Assembly (NCBI GenBank): GCA_015698045.1
Contig: BLAL01000304.1
Coordinates: 992,001 to 1,056,000 of the forward strand
DNA: 64,000 nt
Direction of reading: 5' to 3'
Source: Rhizophagus clarus
Lineage: Eukaryota > Glomeromycota > Glomeromycetes > Glomerales > Glomeraceae
The translations under genes and the position numbers were made by a program. The notes under the pieces were generated by a model. That model was not told the origin of the DNA and searched no databases. It worked only from the letters and a program-made list of their open reading frames with translations. Positions 23,727 to 35,760 of the stretch are shown one piece after another (positions within the stretch are counted from its first letter, which is position 1; each line of letters starts with the position of its first letter).

Positions 23727-25498
23727 TCCTTATTTCTTATTTAAAGCATAATAAACCATCATATTATGGATTTTTGACCAATCATCATGATATCATTTTT
23801 ACTTCAATTACCACTTCAAATTTAAAAGATCTTGATAATATTTGGACTGTCCGTTTTATACGTGAAGGAAAAGATCTTCCTGGGGTGCGTTTTTTTTTAT
23901 TTTGCAAAGGGAGGGTAACCTCAAGTCGGCTATTAGACGGCTCTGGGGAATTACCGGGTTGACATCTTGGTCCCCATGCCAGGCCCTCAATTCGGGTGTC
24001 CTCACTTTGTTGTTGATAAAGTCTGCTAATTCTGGAGGAGGAATTGGCTATGTACCTTCTTTAATCACTAAATAAAAAATTGATGCACTACTAATCTATT
24101 TTTTCTTGTAACAGGTAATTTCAGAAAATTCACGTTGTGCCAAAAAAATACAAAGATTCTGGCAAGACATTATCAAGAAATTTAAAAAAGAAAATCTAGT
24201 GTCTGCTGTTACTGATAAGATTCCTGTTACTAAAGATACTTCTAATGCTATTACTAACTTTTGTTACAGTATTCTTCATGAACTTGAAAACAAATCTAAC
24301 ATTAAACCATTTTATAAATGCACTGAAAAATCTGATAACAAGGTCATAAGGAATTCAATGGATTTTTTTACTATATTTACAAAATTAGATAATGAAGAAT
24401 ATACAAATATCAATGAATTTGAAATAGATATGCATCTTATATTTCGTAATTGTTATACACACAATGATATGGATAGTAAAATATATCATTTAGGAGAAGA
24501 ATTAGAATCAGTTTTTATTAAAATGTGGGCTGAAAAAACTCAAAAAGAAGAATTAAAAAAAAATGCAAAATAATGATATTATTGAATCATCTGTTAAAGT
24601 TTTAACTGAACAAAATATAAATCAACAAAATAGAATACAAAATGATGATGCTAATTTATTTACTGGTAAGTTAATAATATTACAACTATTATTATTTTAT
24701 ATTTATACTATAGTAATTACATTTAATAATTATTTATTAGATCATATGGCAAAGCAATTTTAAATCTTAGAACAAAATAAAGGTGATTTGGTATTTAAAA
24801 ATGTTGTTAGTGATGCTTTTTGTGCTACTTTAGCATATAAGAACCTTGTTACAGGCAATATTATACCTTTCATAAGAAATTTAAAGACATCATTATTATC
24901 AAGATCACAAATGTCTTTATGTTCTACAGATGAGGCTGTTCTTCAAGCAATTGTTGAAGGTCTTTTACCACAAAAGTATTGTTTACCAGAACTTTTTTTA
25001 GTGATGGATGGTAAAAAGCAAAAAGGATCTGGAAGGTTTGGATATTCAGATATTTTTGTAGTAAAAAGCACAGGTGATAACAATATTAGCCTGGAATTAA
25101 AATATGTTTCATTAGTTGGATTGATAAAAAAACAAAAAAATGAGTATGGTGCAAATGATTTGGAAGATTTGGATAAAACTTTGGAAAAGGAAGATGAAGA
25201 ACTTTTATTAAGTAGACCATATTCATTTTGGTCTAAAGAACATAATAAAATAATACAGATAACTATAAGTGAAATGTTAGTAAATGGAATTAATCAACTA
25301 AAATCATATATGAATGTAATTGCAAGAGGAAAAACCACGGATTATTCTAGCTCAGGAATAATTGATAAGAGAGTTAAAATAACCAAATCAAATCCTAATA
25401 AGTTGAAAAAATTTGTTATTTTAGTGATTGGATTTCGCCGTATATTATGGAGGCCTGTTGAAGAAGTAATATCTAATTATTCATATTATAAGGTTTAA
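23727..25498 (+). CDS. Bromodomain plus PD-(D/E)XK-like nuclease-domain protein
   Basis: Visible exons are 23727-23884, 24115-24665 and 24771-25498. An upstream start exon was not identified, so the 5' end is partial. Exon 2 encodes a bromodomain-like helical end: MDFFTIFTKLDNEEY, then LIFRNCYTHNDM and YHLGEELE, close to the PMDL...F..NC..YN pattern. Exon 3 shows Glu (TDEAVLQAIVEGLL), Asp (GRFGYSDIFVV) and Glu-x-Lys (ISLELKYVSL) in the order and spacing of a PD-(D/E)XK active site. A chromatin-reading nuclease-like protein is therefore plausible; activity is inferred. The frame breaks once at a run of nine A residues (24555-24563). With eight, exon 2 would read through into MQNNDIIESS and on to exon 3 in phase, so this may be a sequencing error, slippage or a true frameshift. 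The junction 24665/24771 skips a stop-containing alternative acceptor at 24740. Confidence 0.65.
23908..24058. repeat. GC-rich intronic insert, possible dispersed repeat
   Basis: About 150 bp with roughly balanced base composition, sitting in a 230-bp intron surrounded by very AT-rich DNA. It runs from GGGAGGGTAACCTCAAGTC to GGAGGAGGAATTGGC. The minus strand is open in at least one frame throughout (for instance ELADFINNKVRTPEL). It could be a SINE, or a fragment of another gene carried into the intron. No clear pol III A/B boxes were seen. Confidence 0.5.
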
Positions 25499-26478
25499 AA
25501 CATTCTGTTATAAAGTAGATTTTAGAATTAAAAGATAGTGTTTGCATATTTTAGATTAGTATTTAATGTTTTGATATTTTAGATTGGTATTTAGAGTTTG
25601 CATATTTTAGATTGACATTAGTGTTTTGATATTGCGACATACATGATTGTGTATTTTAGATTGACATATTACGATATACATAGAGTTGATATATTTTTAG
25701 TAGCAGAGTTTTTATAATCAATAACATTGCGATTTTATATTGGTAATTAATTAGCATTGCAACACATTTAATTATTCTATCATCACCTGCAGACGTAAAA
25801 TCCTTTTCTTTTATTTTATTTTTTTCAACAATAGAACAGATGACTGGTAATCTATAATTATATTATAATATTAATGGTAATGGTTGTGAATTTTATAATT
25901 TAACTATAATGTTTAAAAAAGCTTTTAATACATAGTGGAATGACAATCTTTTGCAAATGTAAAATAAATAAATTTATAATAATAGAAGTAAATAAATAAC
26001 TTTTGCAGAATAAATTATTCGGGAGAGACGCATTTGACGTTATATATGATTTATTTTACTGTGTATAAAGTAGATGTATTTTGAAAAAAAGTGCATTCGA
26101 CTAATGCAAAAGCTCATATCAAAGTCCAACTATATATGATTTTGCATTATAATGATACAAAATGATAAACAATACATTTATTATCCAGCTTAATTTTTTC
26201 GAAGTTAACAGTAATAATTTTTATATGTTACCAATCACTTGATCTAAAATCAATTCTTTCTTTTGAAGGCAAAATTGCTAAGTTTTAGTTATTTCTCCTT
26301 TATTTCTAGTTTCATTATTTGCTGCCTTAACTTTCATTATAATAGTTCCCATTTGTCTGATTTATCTTTTAAATTTTTATTTGAATCTTGCAATATATAT
26401 CTTTCTTCTCTGTTAAACATTTTTCTTCATTCATTTGGTAAATTTTTTTTTTTATTAATGTTAGATAAACATGATGAT
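25499..26478. other. 3' flank with degenerate ATTTTAGATTG repeats
   Basis: At 25520-25680 a phrase near ATATTTTAGATTGRTATT recurs about five times, possibly in the 3' UTR of the preceding gene. The rest is AT-rich with no supported exon. Confidence 0.45.
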
Positions 26479-26894
26479 TAGGGATGGCAACGGTCACGGT
26501 TATTAACCGGTCATGACCGGTTATGACCGTGACCAATATCGGTCGTTCAAAGGTTCTGACCGACCGTTTAACCGACCGTTTTGACCGACTGTTAACCGAC
26601 TGTTAACTGACCATTTAGCTAACCTTATCCATTTGACATTTCTTTTAACGAATTTATTCAATAAAAAAATCAAATAACGTTTTTTTTCGCTAATAAAAAC
26701 ACTTTTTAACGTTTTATCTTGATTAAATTCGTTAAAAAAGAAAAAAGCGGTCGGTTAAACGGTCGGTTAAACGTTCGGTCAAACGGTCCTTAAACGGTCA
26801 GAAAAACGGTCAGCCAAAACGGTCGGTCGGTCAAAGGCCCTTAACCGGTTATGACCGACCGATAACCGACCGTAACCGACCGTTGCCATCCCTA
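26479..26894. mobile_element. hAT-type MITE, second ACCG-rich copy
   Basis: 416 bp flanked by the 8-bp duplication ATGATGAT (26471-26478 and 26895-26902). Terminal inverted repeats TAGGGATGGCAACGGT and ACGGTTGCCATCCCTA differ from the 22720 element at only a few positions. The arms are again CGGTC/GACCG repeats. A minus-strand ORF that runs into this element only translates its repeats. Confidence 0.85.
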
Positions 26895-27699
26895 ATGATG
26901 ATGGAGAGGAAATATTGTAAAGTGGATAATTTTGTTGAACTTGAGCAACTATTGATGTTATAGACTGCATACAAAATAAAGTATTCAATTGAATAAATCT
27001 ACAAAAAAATTCTTTTTGTAATCCATATTTCCATAACCAGTTAATATTGTTAATATTTAAATATTTCCGTCTTTCCATGTTACCTCGTTATGATCATTTA
27101 TATAGATACTGTGATCTTTAAAGAGAATGTTTGAAAGTCGAATAATTTGTTTTTACTTTAAGTACAGTATATATCTGAATTAAATGATGGCTTAGGATAT
27201 AACTCTCAGGATACTTTCATAGTATTTTAAACTTTTCAATATAAAAGAAAATGTGTAGCGTAAACTATTTTAACTAAATTTAAAATATTAAAAAAGAAGA
27301 AAAAAATAATCACGAAATTTTAATAATGATGTGGCATATTATTATGAAATTTTAAGATGGCTGCGAGCCTGCGACTATTTGACTATTGTTGAAACTTGAG
27401 ACTAGTTCTTTCACTCTGCTCCACTACATAAACTTTCAACATGGCCGGTATGAAACCGGTATATTACATATTTAGGCAGAGGAGGAAAAGTCATATTATA
27501 GTGAAAATGGGAATTTTTATTTATCTGTATATCAGTTGTATCAAACTAACTTTGTTAAATTATGAAATCCTATTTGTTACACAGACATTCTGAATATAAA
27601 TAAAGAAATAAAGGGTTCGTTTTTTTTTTTTAAAAAAAAAAAATGTGGTATCTTATCGAAGAAATCCTTTTTAGTATATTAAGAATTAAACAATAATGA
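26895..27699. other. Non-coding DNA
   Basis: AT-rich with no supported gene on either strand. Confidence 0.4.
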
Positions 27700-29040
27700 T
27701 AGAAAATCCCTTCATTCACTGTCTTTTAGTTAACAAGACCTGGTGTATAATAGCGATGCCAATTTATGGAAAAATCCTAGTCAATATTTTATAACTAATT
27801 ATTCAATGAATAAATTATTTAATGTAATACTTTTACAATTATCGGAAGAATCGAAAAATACTTTGAAGATTCAAGGAATTAACAACCATCTTATGGAGAA
27901 ATATTAATGTCCTTTATTTTGATTATTAATTTCCGGAAATATTTAGACTTAAAGCTTTTTAGAAGAAGTAATTTTTTCAAATGATATTGAAGTTTCGAAT
28001 GTGCCTATCGTGAAAAACGAGATATTAAAGTTATTTATTAATAGAAATACAAATTTTATTCATCTTTTTATTACAGTTGGTTTTAATTATCAACTACATA
28101 TTATTCCAGGGACTGAATATTGCTTTCAGAACTTGAGTCCTTTTATTGTCATGTTGAAATTAATCAAAGTGTTTTAGAAGGATTGGCTAGAATATGCAAA
28201 TCAATCAAGAAATTCTCGCTTGATGTGCATCGCTATACTAATAATTGAAGTACAAAAGAAACTAAATAATATCAGTTTCATTAGCAATCTATATAGTAGG
28301 AAAAAAGCGAATGGTAATTTAATAGGCAAAGAATCATTTTACAATCTCTTGAAGAATCGTTGATCAAACATACAGACACTGTCCAATACTTGGATACCCA
28401 TTACAAGAATCCTTTCACGTCTCGTGAATTTAGTAAGTTTAGGTATAAATCCTTGTTTTCTAATATTACATATCGGAGTAATTTTAAGAATATAATATCA
28501 CCACTTTTAAAAGTTCTAAAAGTTTATCATATTCCAACAAACTTTTTAATAAATATAATCGAAAGTACGACAGGAAACCTTTCTGAAATTCGTATGCATT
28601 ATGAAGGTATTGATAGTAAAAGCCTTTTCTAAACAATTTCTCAAAGTTGTCCAAATCTTAAATCTCTTCAATTGTTATTCATCCCAGAACTTGAAAATTT
28701 ATTAATTAATTCCCAATTATTAAATGAATTAAATGAATTAATAATTGATATGGATAATTTTGATATATTTAATTGGGATAAATTATTTATAATATTAGCT
28801 AAATCATCACCAATTAGTTTGTTTAAGTTTAAATTTTATTCTTCTTGGATATATAGTTTGGATGATAGATATAAGATTATTTTTTGATAATTGGAAAAAT
28901 AAGAATTCTGTATGTTAGAAAGTTTCGGATTTGATAAAGAATTAGAATATTTATTAAAAGAATATAAAGCAAAAGAAGTAATTAAGAAATATTTTTATTC
29001 ATTGACCAATCTCAATATCCTGACAAATTTGTGTACCTAG
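27700..29040 (+). pseudogene. F-box/LRR-type protein pseudogene
   Basis: Fragments in order across three frames match the large Rhizophagus F-box-like family as I recall it. HCLLVNKTWC (near 27717) is the region after the F-box. LSEESKNTLKIQG comes near 27845. Leu-rich repeat-like pieces such as KVLKVYHIPTNFL and SCPNLKSLQLLFIPELE follow, then SSPISLFKFKFYSSW, FDNWKN and FGFDKELEYLLKEYK near the end. The start and F-box core are missing. Stops and frameshifts occur at least around 27800, 28240, 28630 and 28885. The parent family probably supplies substrate receptors of SCF ubiquitin ligases; this copy cannot make one. Confidence 0.7.
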
Positions 29041-30317
29041 AAAGACCTCAGTTATGACTTAATAATAGTAGCGTTATCTGAAGCTCAGAAAAAAAAAAAG
29101 TTATAATATATTTTTATGATATCTTACTAGTAATTTTTAATGAATTTTAAAACATTCTTGCCAAATTTATTTCTATTTTATTTGTATGATGTATTGTAGT
29201 AATTAAAAAAATTAATTTTAATTTCATAAATTTTATTTAAATTATTAAAACATTGAAATTTAAACAAATATTCAACGCTCATAATTCGATAAGTCAAAAA
29301 AAAATTCTATACATTTCGTTAAAAAATGTTGGAATCTGGTTCTGCCAAATACAAACCAAATCATACAATTGAGAAATAATATTTTATATTATTACATAGA
29401 TATGAATACGAATGCATGAAAAATTACTTCATTGAAAAATATTAATTTTTCTATTAATGAAAAAAATTCAATAATCTACTCGTGCCAATTGCTTTATTCA
29501 ATATGATTTTTCTAATAAAAATTACCGTATATAATGGTAAAGTAAGTCTTTAATAACGAGGTTTTGATAATCAGGTTCGATAATAATGTTCATTGTATTT
29601 ATTAATTCTCGCATAAGAAATTTACCTAAAATAATCTTTGTTCATTTCTTCACATAGAATATGAATTCGCAGTGGTATAATTAGTTATTATGTTTGATGT
29701 TTGAAAAAAAAACAAAGAGGATGGACTGAACAAATTGAATCCGGATGAGATTTATCATAAAGGATCGCTATATGGCGAATCATTAATTGTTCAGAATGTT
29801 ATTTTTTCTATCTGATTTATTTATCTATTTATATAAAAGAATCTCTAGGCGAATAATAATATCAAGTAAAGTGTTTTTGATTGAAATTTACACGTCCAAG
29901 TTAGCTTTATTTTTAAATTATTTTTATATTTGCACATTTAAACCGTCATCCTTATTAAGTTCGAAAACGCTTTATCTGTTTCTTGAGCGACTAATTTCAA
30001 ATATGATACCGGTCATCCATTGGGTAACAAATATTTGATCTATTGCTATTACTACAGTATATACATGTGGTCAACGCAAATTACTTAATCAAACCTACGA
30101 ATATTTATTCTAATAATTTCGTTTCAAATATTTATACATAATCAATAAATAGTTTACAAATCATAACTTATTAATAAACATAATCATAAATTGTAATATT
30201 ATAACATAGTTGAGTTTAATACTTATATATTATCCTTATATATTTAAGGTCTAAAAGATTTAGAAACTTGAAAAAAAATAATAATTTACATATCTTATCT
30301 GTTATAGTTTTAAATAA
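29041..30317. other. Non-coding, 3' side of receptor gene 1
   Basis: No supported exon. Sequence near 29885-29935 (ACACGTCCAAGTTAGCTTTA) matches 39095-39130 next to receptor gene 2, marking the 3' edge of the duplicated receptor unit. Confidence 0.5.
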
Positions 30318-31867
30318 TCATACGTTAGTAATGGTTGAATCATCATTTGATTGTTGTTCATCCGCGTCAGATTTATAATCTAAAGAAATAATAACGCTTG
30401 ATGATCGATAACTTAATCCTTCATTACATATATATTGAATTACGTTGCCCATTCCTCCAAAACATATAACTAAGAGGAATTAAAAATTAATACTTTGCTG
30501 TGTATTAATCAATTATTACACAATAATATATTTAAATTACCTGAAGAAGCGATAGTATTAATTACAAGATTTTGAATCTAATTATTTTAAAATATACTGT
30601 TAACAAAAAGTTTTATAAAAAAAAAAACCGAATATCAAAATAAAAAAATCTATACCTTTAAAAATTTAAAAACATTATAAATCAGAATAGGAACATATTG
30701 TAAGATAAATACTAAAATATAAGTTAAAACTTTCTTAAGAGTTTTTCTTTCGATATTGTTAAGGTGTATCAAATTACTATGTGAACTTGCGGTTGATGAA
30801 TTATCTTCTTTAATATTATGAATCGTTCTTAATATATGTATGTAACAAAATATAATAGTTAATAATGTGAGAATTACTATAATGAAGAATAATGCTGCCA
30901 TGGCATTTTGTCCAACTTTAGTCCCGCAACTTAAATATAAAAGTAGTTGTAAGTACTGTATATCACGTGGTTGATCATTTGACGCGTAATACATGATTAA
31001 ACATGTGACATACCTATATTTTTGAGCACCATAAGAGTTTATCGCACTTAGAGGGAAAATTAATGATAAGAAAATAATTGGAAGCCAAATTTTGTAATCG
31101 TATTTTCCTAATTCATAATAGTATTCTTGCACTACTCGTAGCCAAGTTGTAATAGATATAGCTCCAACCTATTGATAAAATTTTTAAATTTCAATTCGAA
31201 TAAAGAAAAAAAAAACATTTTTTTTGAAAATTTACCAAAAACACGTTTAGACAAACGAATATTACGACATAAAATCCAATGATTTCACAAACTGGAGACG
31301 GCCACGTAATGGCTTCTTTATTTAAGAATTTTGATTTATTTGAAGCCGGATATGACTAAATCATTAACGATATTAAAAATTTTAATATTATTTTATAAAA
31401 ACAAATATTTTATTAATTTACTTACATAATTAATTAATTCGGTTGATGAATATAGGAAATCTTATGATGTAGTAGATAATTACAGATAATAAGTAATTAA
31501 AGCAATAAACATGATGAAGTAATTGAGTATATTTACCTGTAATTGCAATATAAAACGGAAATCTATGTGATAATGAAATAACTTTGCATTCATATTTCCA
31601 TCGTAAGTACGTTCCTAAAAATGAAATATGTTAATCGATTGAATTCGAAAAATATTTTTTTAGGTCAATAAATTACTTACGATAAAAAATATAAAAAGTT
31701 CCTAATAAATTGAGAGACAGGAAAGTTAATGGAATAACCATTGCAACGTAAAATTCGGTTTTAGCATCGTAAGATTGATTTATCTGGAAAGCATTATTTT
31801 TAGGTATTATATAAAGGAACGATGAAATAAAAAGAATGATACGAAATGAAGATGGTTGTAAATCCAT
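30318..31867 (-). CDS. Seven-transmembrane GPCR-like receptor, gene 1 of 4
   Basis: Eight exons in perfect phase: 31681-31867, 31537-31614, 31426-31460, 31236-31355, 31014-31168, 30656-30929, 30541-30577 and 30318-30469, giving 345 aa. The ATG at 31867 is used because it matches the start of the paralogs; an in-frame ATG 19 codons upstream is not shared. A hydrophobic signal-like start is followed by an N-glycosylation site (NQS, near 30). Transmembrane segments fall at about 39-62, 79-100, 122-147, 167-186, 201-223, 258-283 and 286-310. Cys123 at the top of TM3 and Cys193 in the second outer loop could form the usual disulfide. TM6 begins ERKTLKKVLTYILVF, TM7 carries GGMGNVIQYICNEG, and the tail is Ser/Asp-rich. 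The topology suits a plasma-membrane receptor of the cAMP-receptor/Git3-like fungal group, but the class and ligand are not certain. Confidence 0.82.
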
Positions 31868-31960
31868 TCTAATATCAAAGTTATAAGCGAATGTTGAAAT
31901 TAATGTATTATTTTTTAGTAACATGTAAAAAATAAAGATGATGACAGCGATTGGCAGCTC

Positions 31961-31970
31961 TTATATATAG
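31961..31970 (-). promoter_or_regulatory. TATA-like box of receptor gene 1
   Basis: CTATATATAAGAGCT on the minus strand, about 95 bp upstream of the ATG. The same element with similar flank (CCATATATAAGAGCT) precedes gene 2. Confidence 0.55.
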
Positions 31971-34900
31971 TTTGAAAAAAGACGGTTTAACCTTTCCTGA
32001 ATGATGTCTATTATATAATGTTATATACAAATATATAATACATAAATGAAATTTTGTAATTTGTACTAAAAAAAAAACAATTATGATTATGTATTAAAAC
32101 GTGACAATAAGATAATTAAAACAAACATATTATTATTTATAAGGTTTGTGATACAATGTTTTTTGTCACAACCTTTCATAGGCACGGTCCATATACGCCA
32201 ATATTGATTTTATCCAATTATAATAAAAATTTAGAAAATCTACTTTAAAGTGTAAATAATGAATTGTCCAGTTATAATAGTGATTTATAATAAAATCTAC
32301 TTTAAAGTTTACATATTAATTTATTCGGTACTACTTAATCGAATCGTGATTATAAGATTTATTAATATATGAATGAAAGATAGGATAATTAGGATATCGC
32401 GACTTTGTGATTTTTTCACAATTTACTAATATGAATATGAATACGATCGAATACGATTATTATAAGGTTAATTACTTCTGAGATATTTATTATATATTTT
32501 AGCATTCTTTTCTTTATGATAAAATTATTTGTTGCATTATCTGGTAAATGAGATTATTTCGTTATTATAATTTATAAACATGAATTTTACAACACGTACC
32601 TGTGTTATTTATAACCAGGATTAACACAGGTGTGTGATATACAATATCGATGGAAAAAAAAAAATCTAAATGATAATAGAGTAGAATAGTTTTTTTATTA
32701 CGAAAGGATTCTAGACTTTGTGTGGCGTTTCGTTTGCATTGTTTTTGTACTACACAATAAAATCATATTACTTATTTTATTAGTTGTACAAAAATAAACA
32801 AATAAACAAAATTTAGACAAAATAAGGTTTATTTGTGATCATCCACTAATTACGATAATTTATTAAAATGATCGTTTTTTTTTTTTTTTCAAAAAAATTA
32901 TAATTAACAATACCTGGCGTAGACACATACATTCAATATCATACGTCTCTATCCATGAAACATTTCGATAATTTGGAATATCTGGTTTTCCAGCTTTATT
33001 AATAAAATTTGTTTATAAAAAAAAATTATTTGTTGAGCACAACAATAAAGTTTCGGTAAGTTTCGAGATTACTTATTGTATTTAGTGGCTCAAGTTATTA
33101 CTTCCTTATTTTACTTATTAGTTATGAGTCATATTCATTTGTATAGTTAAATTTCCCTGCATGAATAATATAAGCGTAACGCTTTTACTATTTAAAAGAA
33201 AAGATTAATATTTAACTAATCGTCACATTATTGTAATTAGTCTAAAAATAATTTTCTGTAGAAGAAAAGTTTCATGTAAATGTAGCGACCGCACTACTGT
33301 ATATCACATTTTGATTTACCATACTTTCTTTGAGTACTGTATGTTAGTATGTATAATTTACTATAATCATACAAACTAAATTTTATTACATAAAATTACA
33401 TAATAAACCAAGTTTTTTTTAGATAAGTAACACTCGATAACTGATAACAAACATTAACGAATTGTATATGTTATGCTGAATATATTCAATAATTTCATCG
33501 AATATCTGATAAATTGGTAATAGTAAGTAAATTTTGAATTTTCCTTGTTTCAAATTTTTTTCCAAATTAAATTTCACAAATTTTATTTTCGGTTTATAGA
33601 TGTTCATTCGATAATTGAAAAAAAATAAATATTATTAGAAGATAATCTTTCGTTATAAAAGCTTATACGAATTACCTGCCGGAATGAGAACGTCAAGTAT
33701 AAATGGTGAACCTAATCAAAATTTTCGTGTTAAATACTGACACTATTAAAAATGCATAAATACCCAGGTACATGGACGCTCGTTGAAAGAAAAAAATCGT
33801 AAAAACTAAGTTCCATATTTGCGTCAATGATTTTATGGAATCAATGCCAAAGGATTTGTGCGTGGAAATCTGTCACGTTATAAATCATAACAAATGTACG
33901 TTAAAATTTTATTAAAGTTTCTTTCGATATCGGTAAGTTGCGAATTTAACGTCACAAATCGTTTTTATTATTGTATGTGCATAAAAAAACATGATGATTA
34001 TTAGGGCAAGAGCCATTTTACAGTATTATACAATTTGTAATGAAAAATGAAGAAATCACGCAATATATGTGTGACACGTGACTATTCAACGAAATGATTT
34101 TTCTTACAACACCTTTTCATCAGGGTCCCACTGGTAAGGGTTCCACCAAACGTTCCGGCAAGCAGACAAGCAGGCCCAAAGGATTCTTCACGCAAGCCTA
34201 CCAACAAAATCAAAGCTGCCGCCACTTGGATGAGATCTGGAACGCTTGAAATTAATCTTAGAAATTTTAACGTAGTTTTAGTTAATCGTTTAAGGAGTTG
34301 TTAGTTGTTTTATTTCGTTTATTTTTTCAGTTTAGTCTTCGCTTGCATTCTAATTTTTTCCTCTTAAACCCTCTTTTTTCTTTCTATCATCGTCCCTACT
34401 GATCGCTTTACGTTTTTGTAGAACAAGGTATACAGGATATATTGTTATTTGTAGCGGAACATGTCCGTTGCTTCTTATGAAGGCGTCCTGTTTCTATGGA
34501 GGTCATCGTAGTGACATTGAGAGGTCTGGGGTACTTGTGGAAAGAGCGTTAACTTTGGATAGAAGTTCGTGTAGATTTCATGATGGTCATTCTTAGGCTG
34601 GGCATGTTCTCGGTTGAGAATTCTGTTAAGTAATTAATTTGCTCGAATATATCCCTCTTCAGATCTAAATAAATAAATAAAATGATTTTTCTCAATGCCA
34701 TATAACGTTCTTCAACTTCCTGTAACAAAATAACGATGTAAGAATCTGTGCCACAAGAAATTTTGCCAAAACTGTAAGAATTCCAACGATTGATAATATT
34801 TACGAATTCTATTTTTATTTAAAACTACAATATGTGTTACTATTCATGGTCATAGTTTATTTTTCATTTTTGAAAAATTTTATTAATCTGCTTACGAGCT

Positions 34901-35379
34901 CACTCTATTAATATGATACAAATATAAAGAATCTTAATGTCCATTTTTTTTTTTTTAATTATTCGTAATACTGTAATTACTAAGAAAACGGAAACCGTTA
35001 AAAGACTGTTACATTTTTTATAATTAATAGAAAAAAAAAATGCACATAATCAAAAGAAGCAGAGGTAAGGTCACTGTAGGTGAATGGATGGAAGGAAAAT
35101 GCATGAATCAACACGAGTAACAGTATAGTAAATAGCCCTTCGCTTTGCTCCGAAAAATTATTTGCAGTTGTCTATTGTAATTAACCTGTAATTACTATAT
35201 AAAGCTGATAACGAAGTAATCATTTTGTTCCTAAAATGAAATGATTAATCACAATTGATCCTTTGTATGATGATTATTTACTTACATTTTCTAACATAAC
35301 AATAAAATAAATCATAACTAAGAAAACATGTGATGGTTCGGATTTTAAAGTTTGTGATACAATTTTCACTATCAGATAT
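31971..35379. other. Upstream spacer of receptor gene 1
   Basis: Non-coding. Much of it aligns with 41200-43600 upstream of receptor gene 2, for example AAATACCCAGG.(G/A)CATGGACGCTC at 33760 and 43000, and the block ending CCTTCGC(T/C)TTGCTCCGAA at 35140 and 43370. A LINE fragment interrupts it. Confidence 0.55.
34105..34679 (+). mobile_element. 5'-truncated non-LTR retrotransposon (LINE) fragment
   Basis: A 575-bp insert bounded by a perfect 13-bp duplication AAATGATTTTTCT (34092-34104 and 34680-34692), ending in a (TAAA)n tail, as expected from target-primed reverse transcription. It is clearly less AT-rich than its surroundings. It opens with a short Lys/Arg/Gln-rich reading (KGSTKRSGKQTSRPKG) that stops near 34245, possibly the end of the element's ORF, followed by a 3' UTR. 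The homologous unit near 43110 lacks it, so it inserted after the receptor unit duplicated. No reverse transcriptase motif remains, so it could also be a SINE using the same machinery. Confidence 0.72.
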
Positions 35380-35389
35380 AAACTTTACG

Positions 35390-35760
35390 GTGATCACATT
35401 ACAGATAAATATTTTTTTTCCCTTCTCAATAAGGCGATCGTCATATGGATCCTCCGAGACGATCGTAACCAATTGAAAAAATTTGATTTGTTTATTTGTT
35501 GAAAACTAAATTTGTAATATCATAAATAGTGAAATATTTAAATATAAATAAAAATTAACTTGTTCAAAAAAAAAAAAAATTGTTGTGAATAGATAATTAC
35601 CAAATTTGCTCTAAAAGAAATTACGTAACGAATCACAAGATTATCTATTAAATGATTAATTATATTACGTATACAAAATATTTACATAACATAATTTTGT
35701 TGCATATATGATTACTTCTAAAAATATTTTTGACCACTTAAATGACTCCTCTTCACACCC
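35390..35760. promoter_or_regulatory. Conserved non-coding module, receptor unit 1
   Basis: Shares ordered blocks with sequence upstream of the other receptors: GGATCCTC.GAGACGATC, then TTTATTTG.TGAAAA, then ACGAATCACAAGATTATCT (35628-35646), then ACAAAATATTTACATAACAT, then TTCTAAAAATATTTTTGACC. It lies 3.5 kb from the start codon here but about 0.3 kb in unit 4. Role unknown: enhancer-like DNA, a non-coding RNA or a relic. Confidence 0.5.

Noticed and set aside
26779..27078. 99-aa minus-strand ORF
   Set aside because: Its C-terminal part is the hAT MITE arm, and the rest shows no protein family feature.
31868..31924. Upstream ATG extending receptor gene 1 by 19 codons
   Set aside because: Not shared by the other three receptors, and it would place a polar stretch before the signal-like segment.
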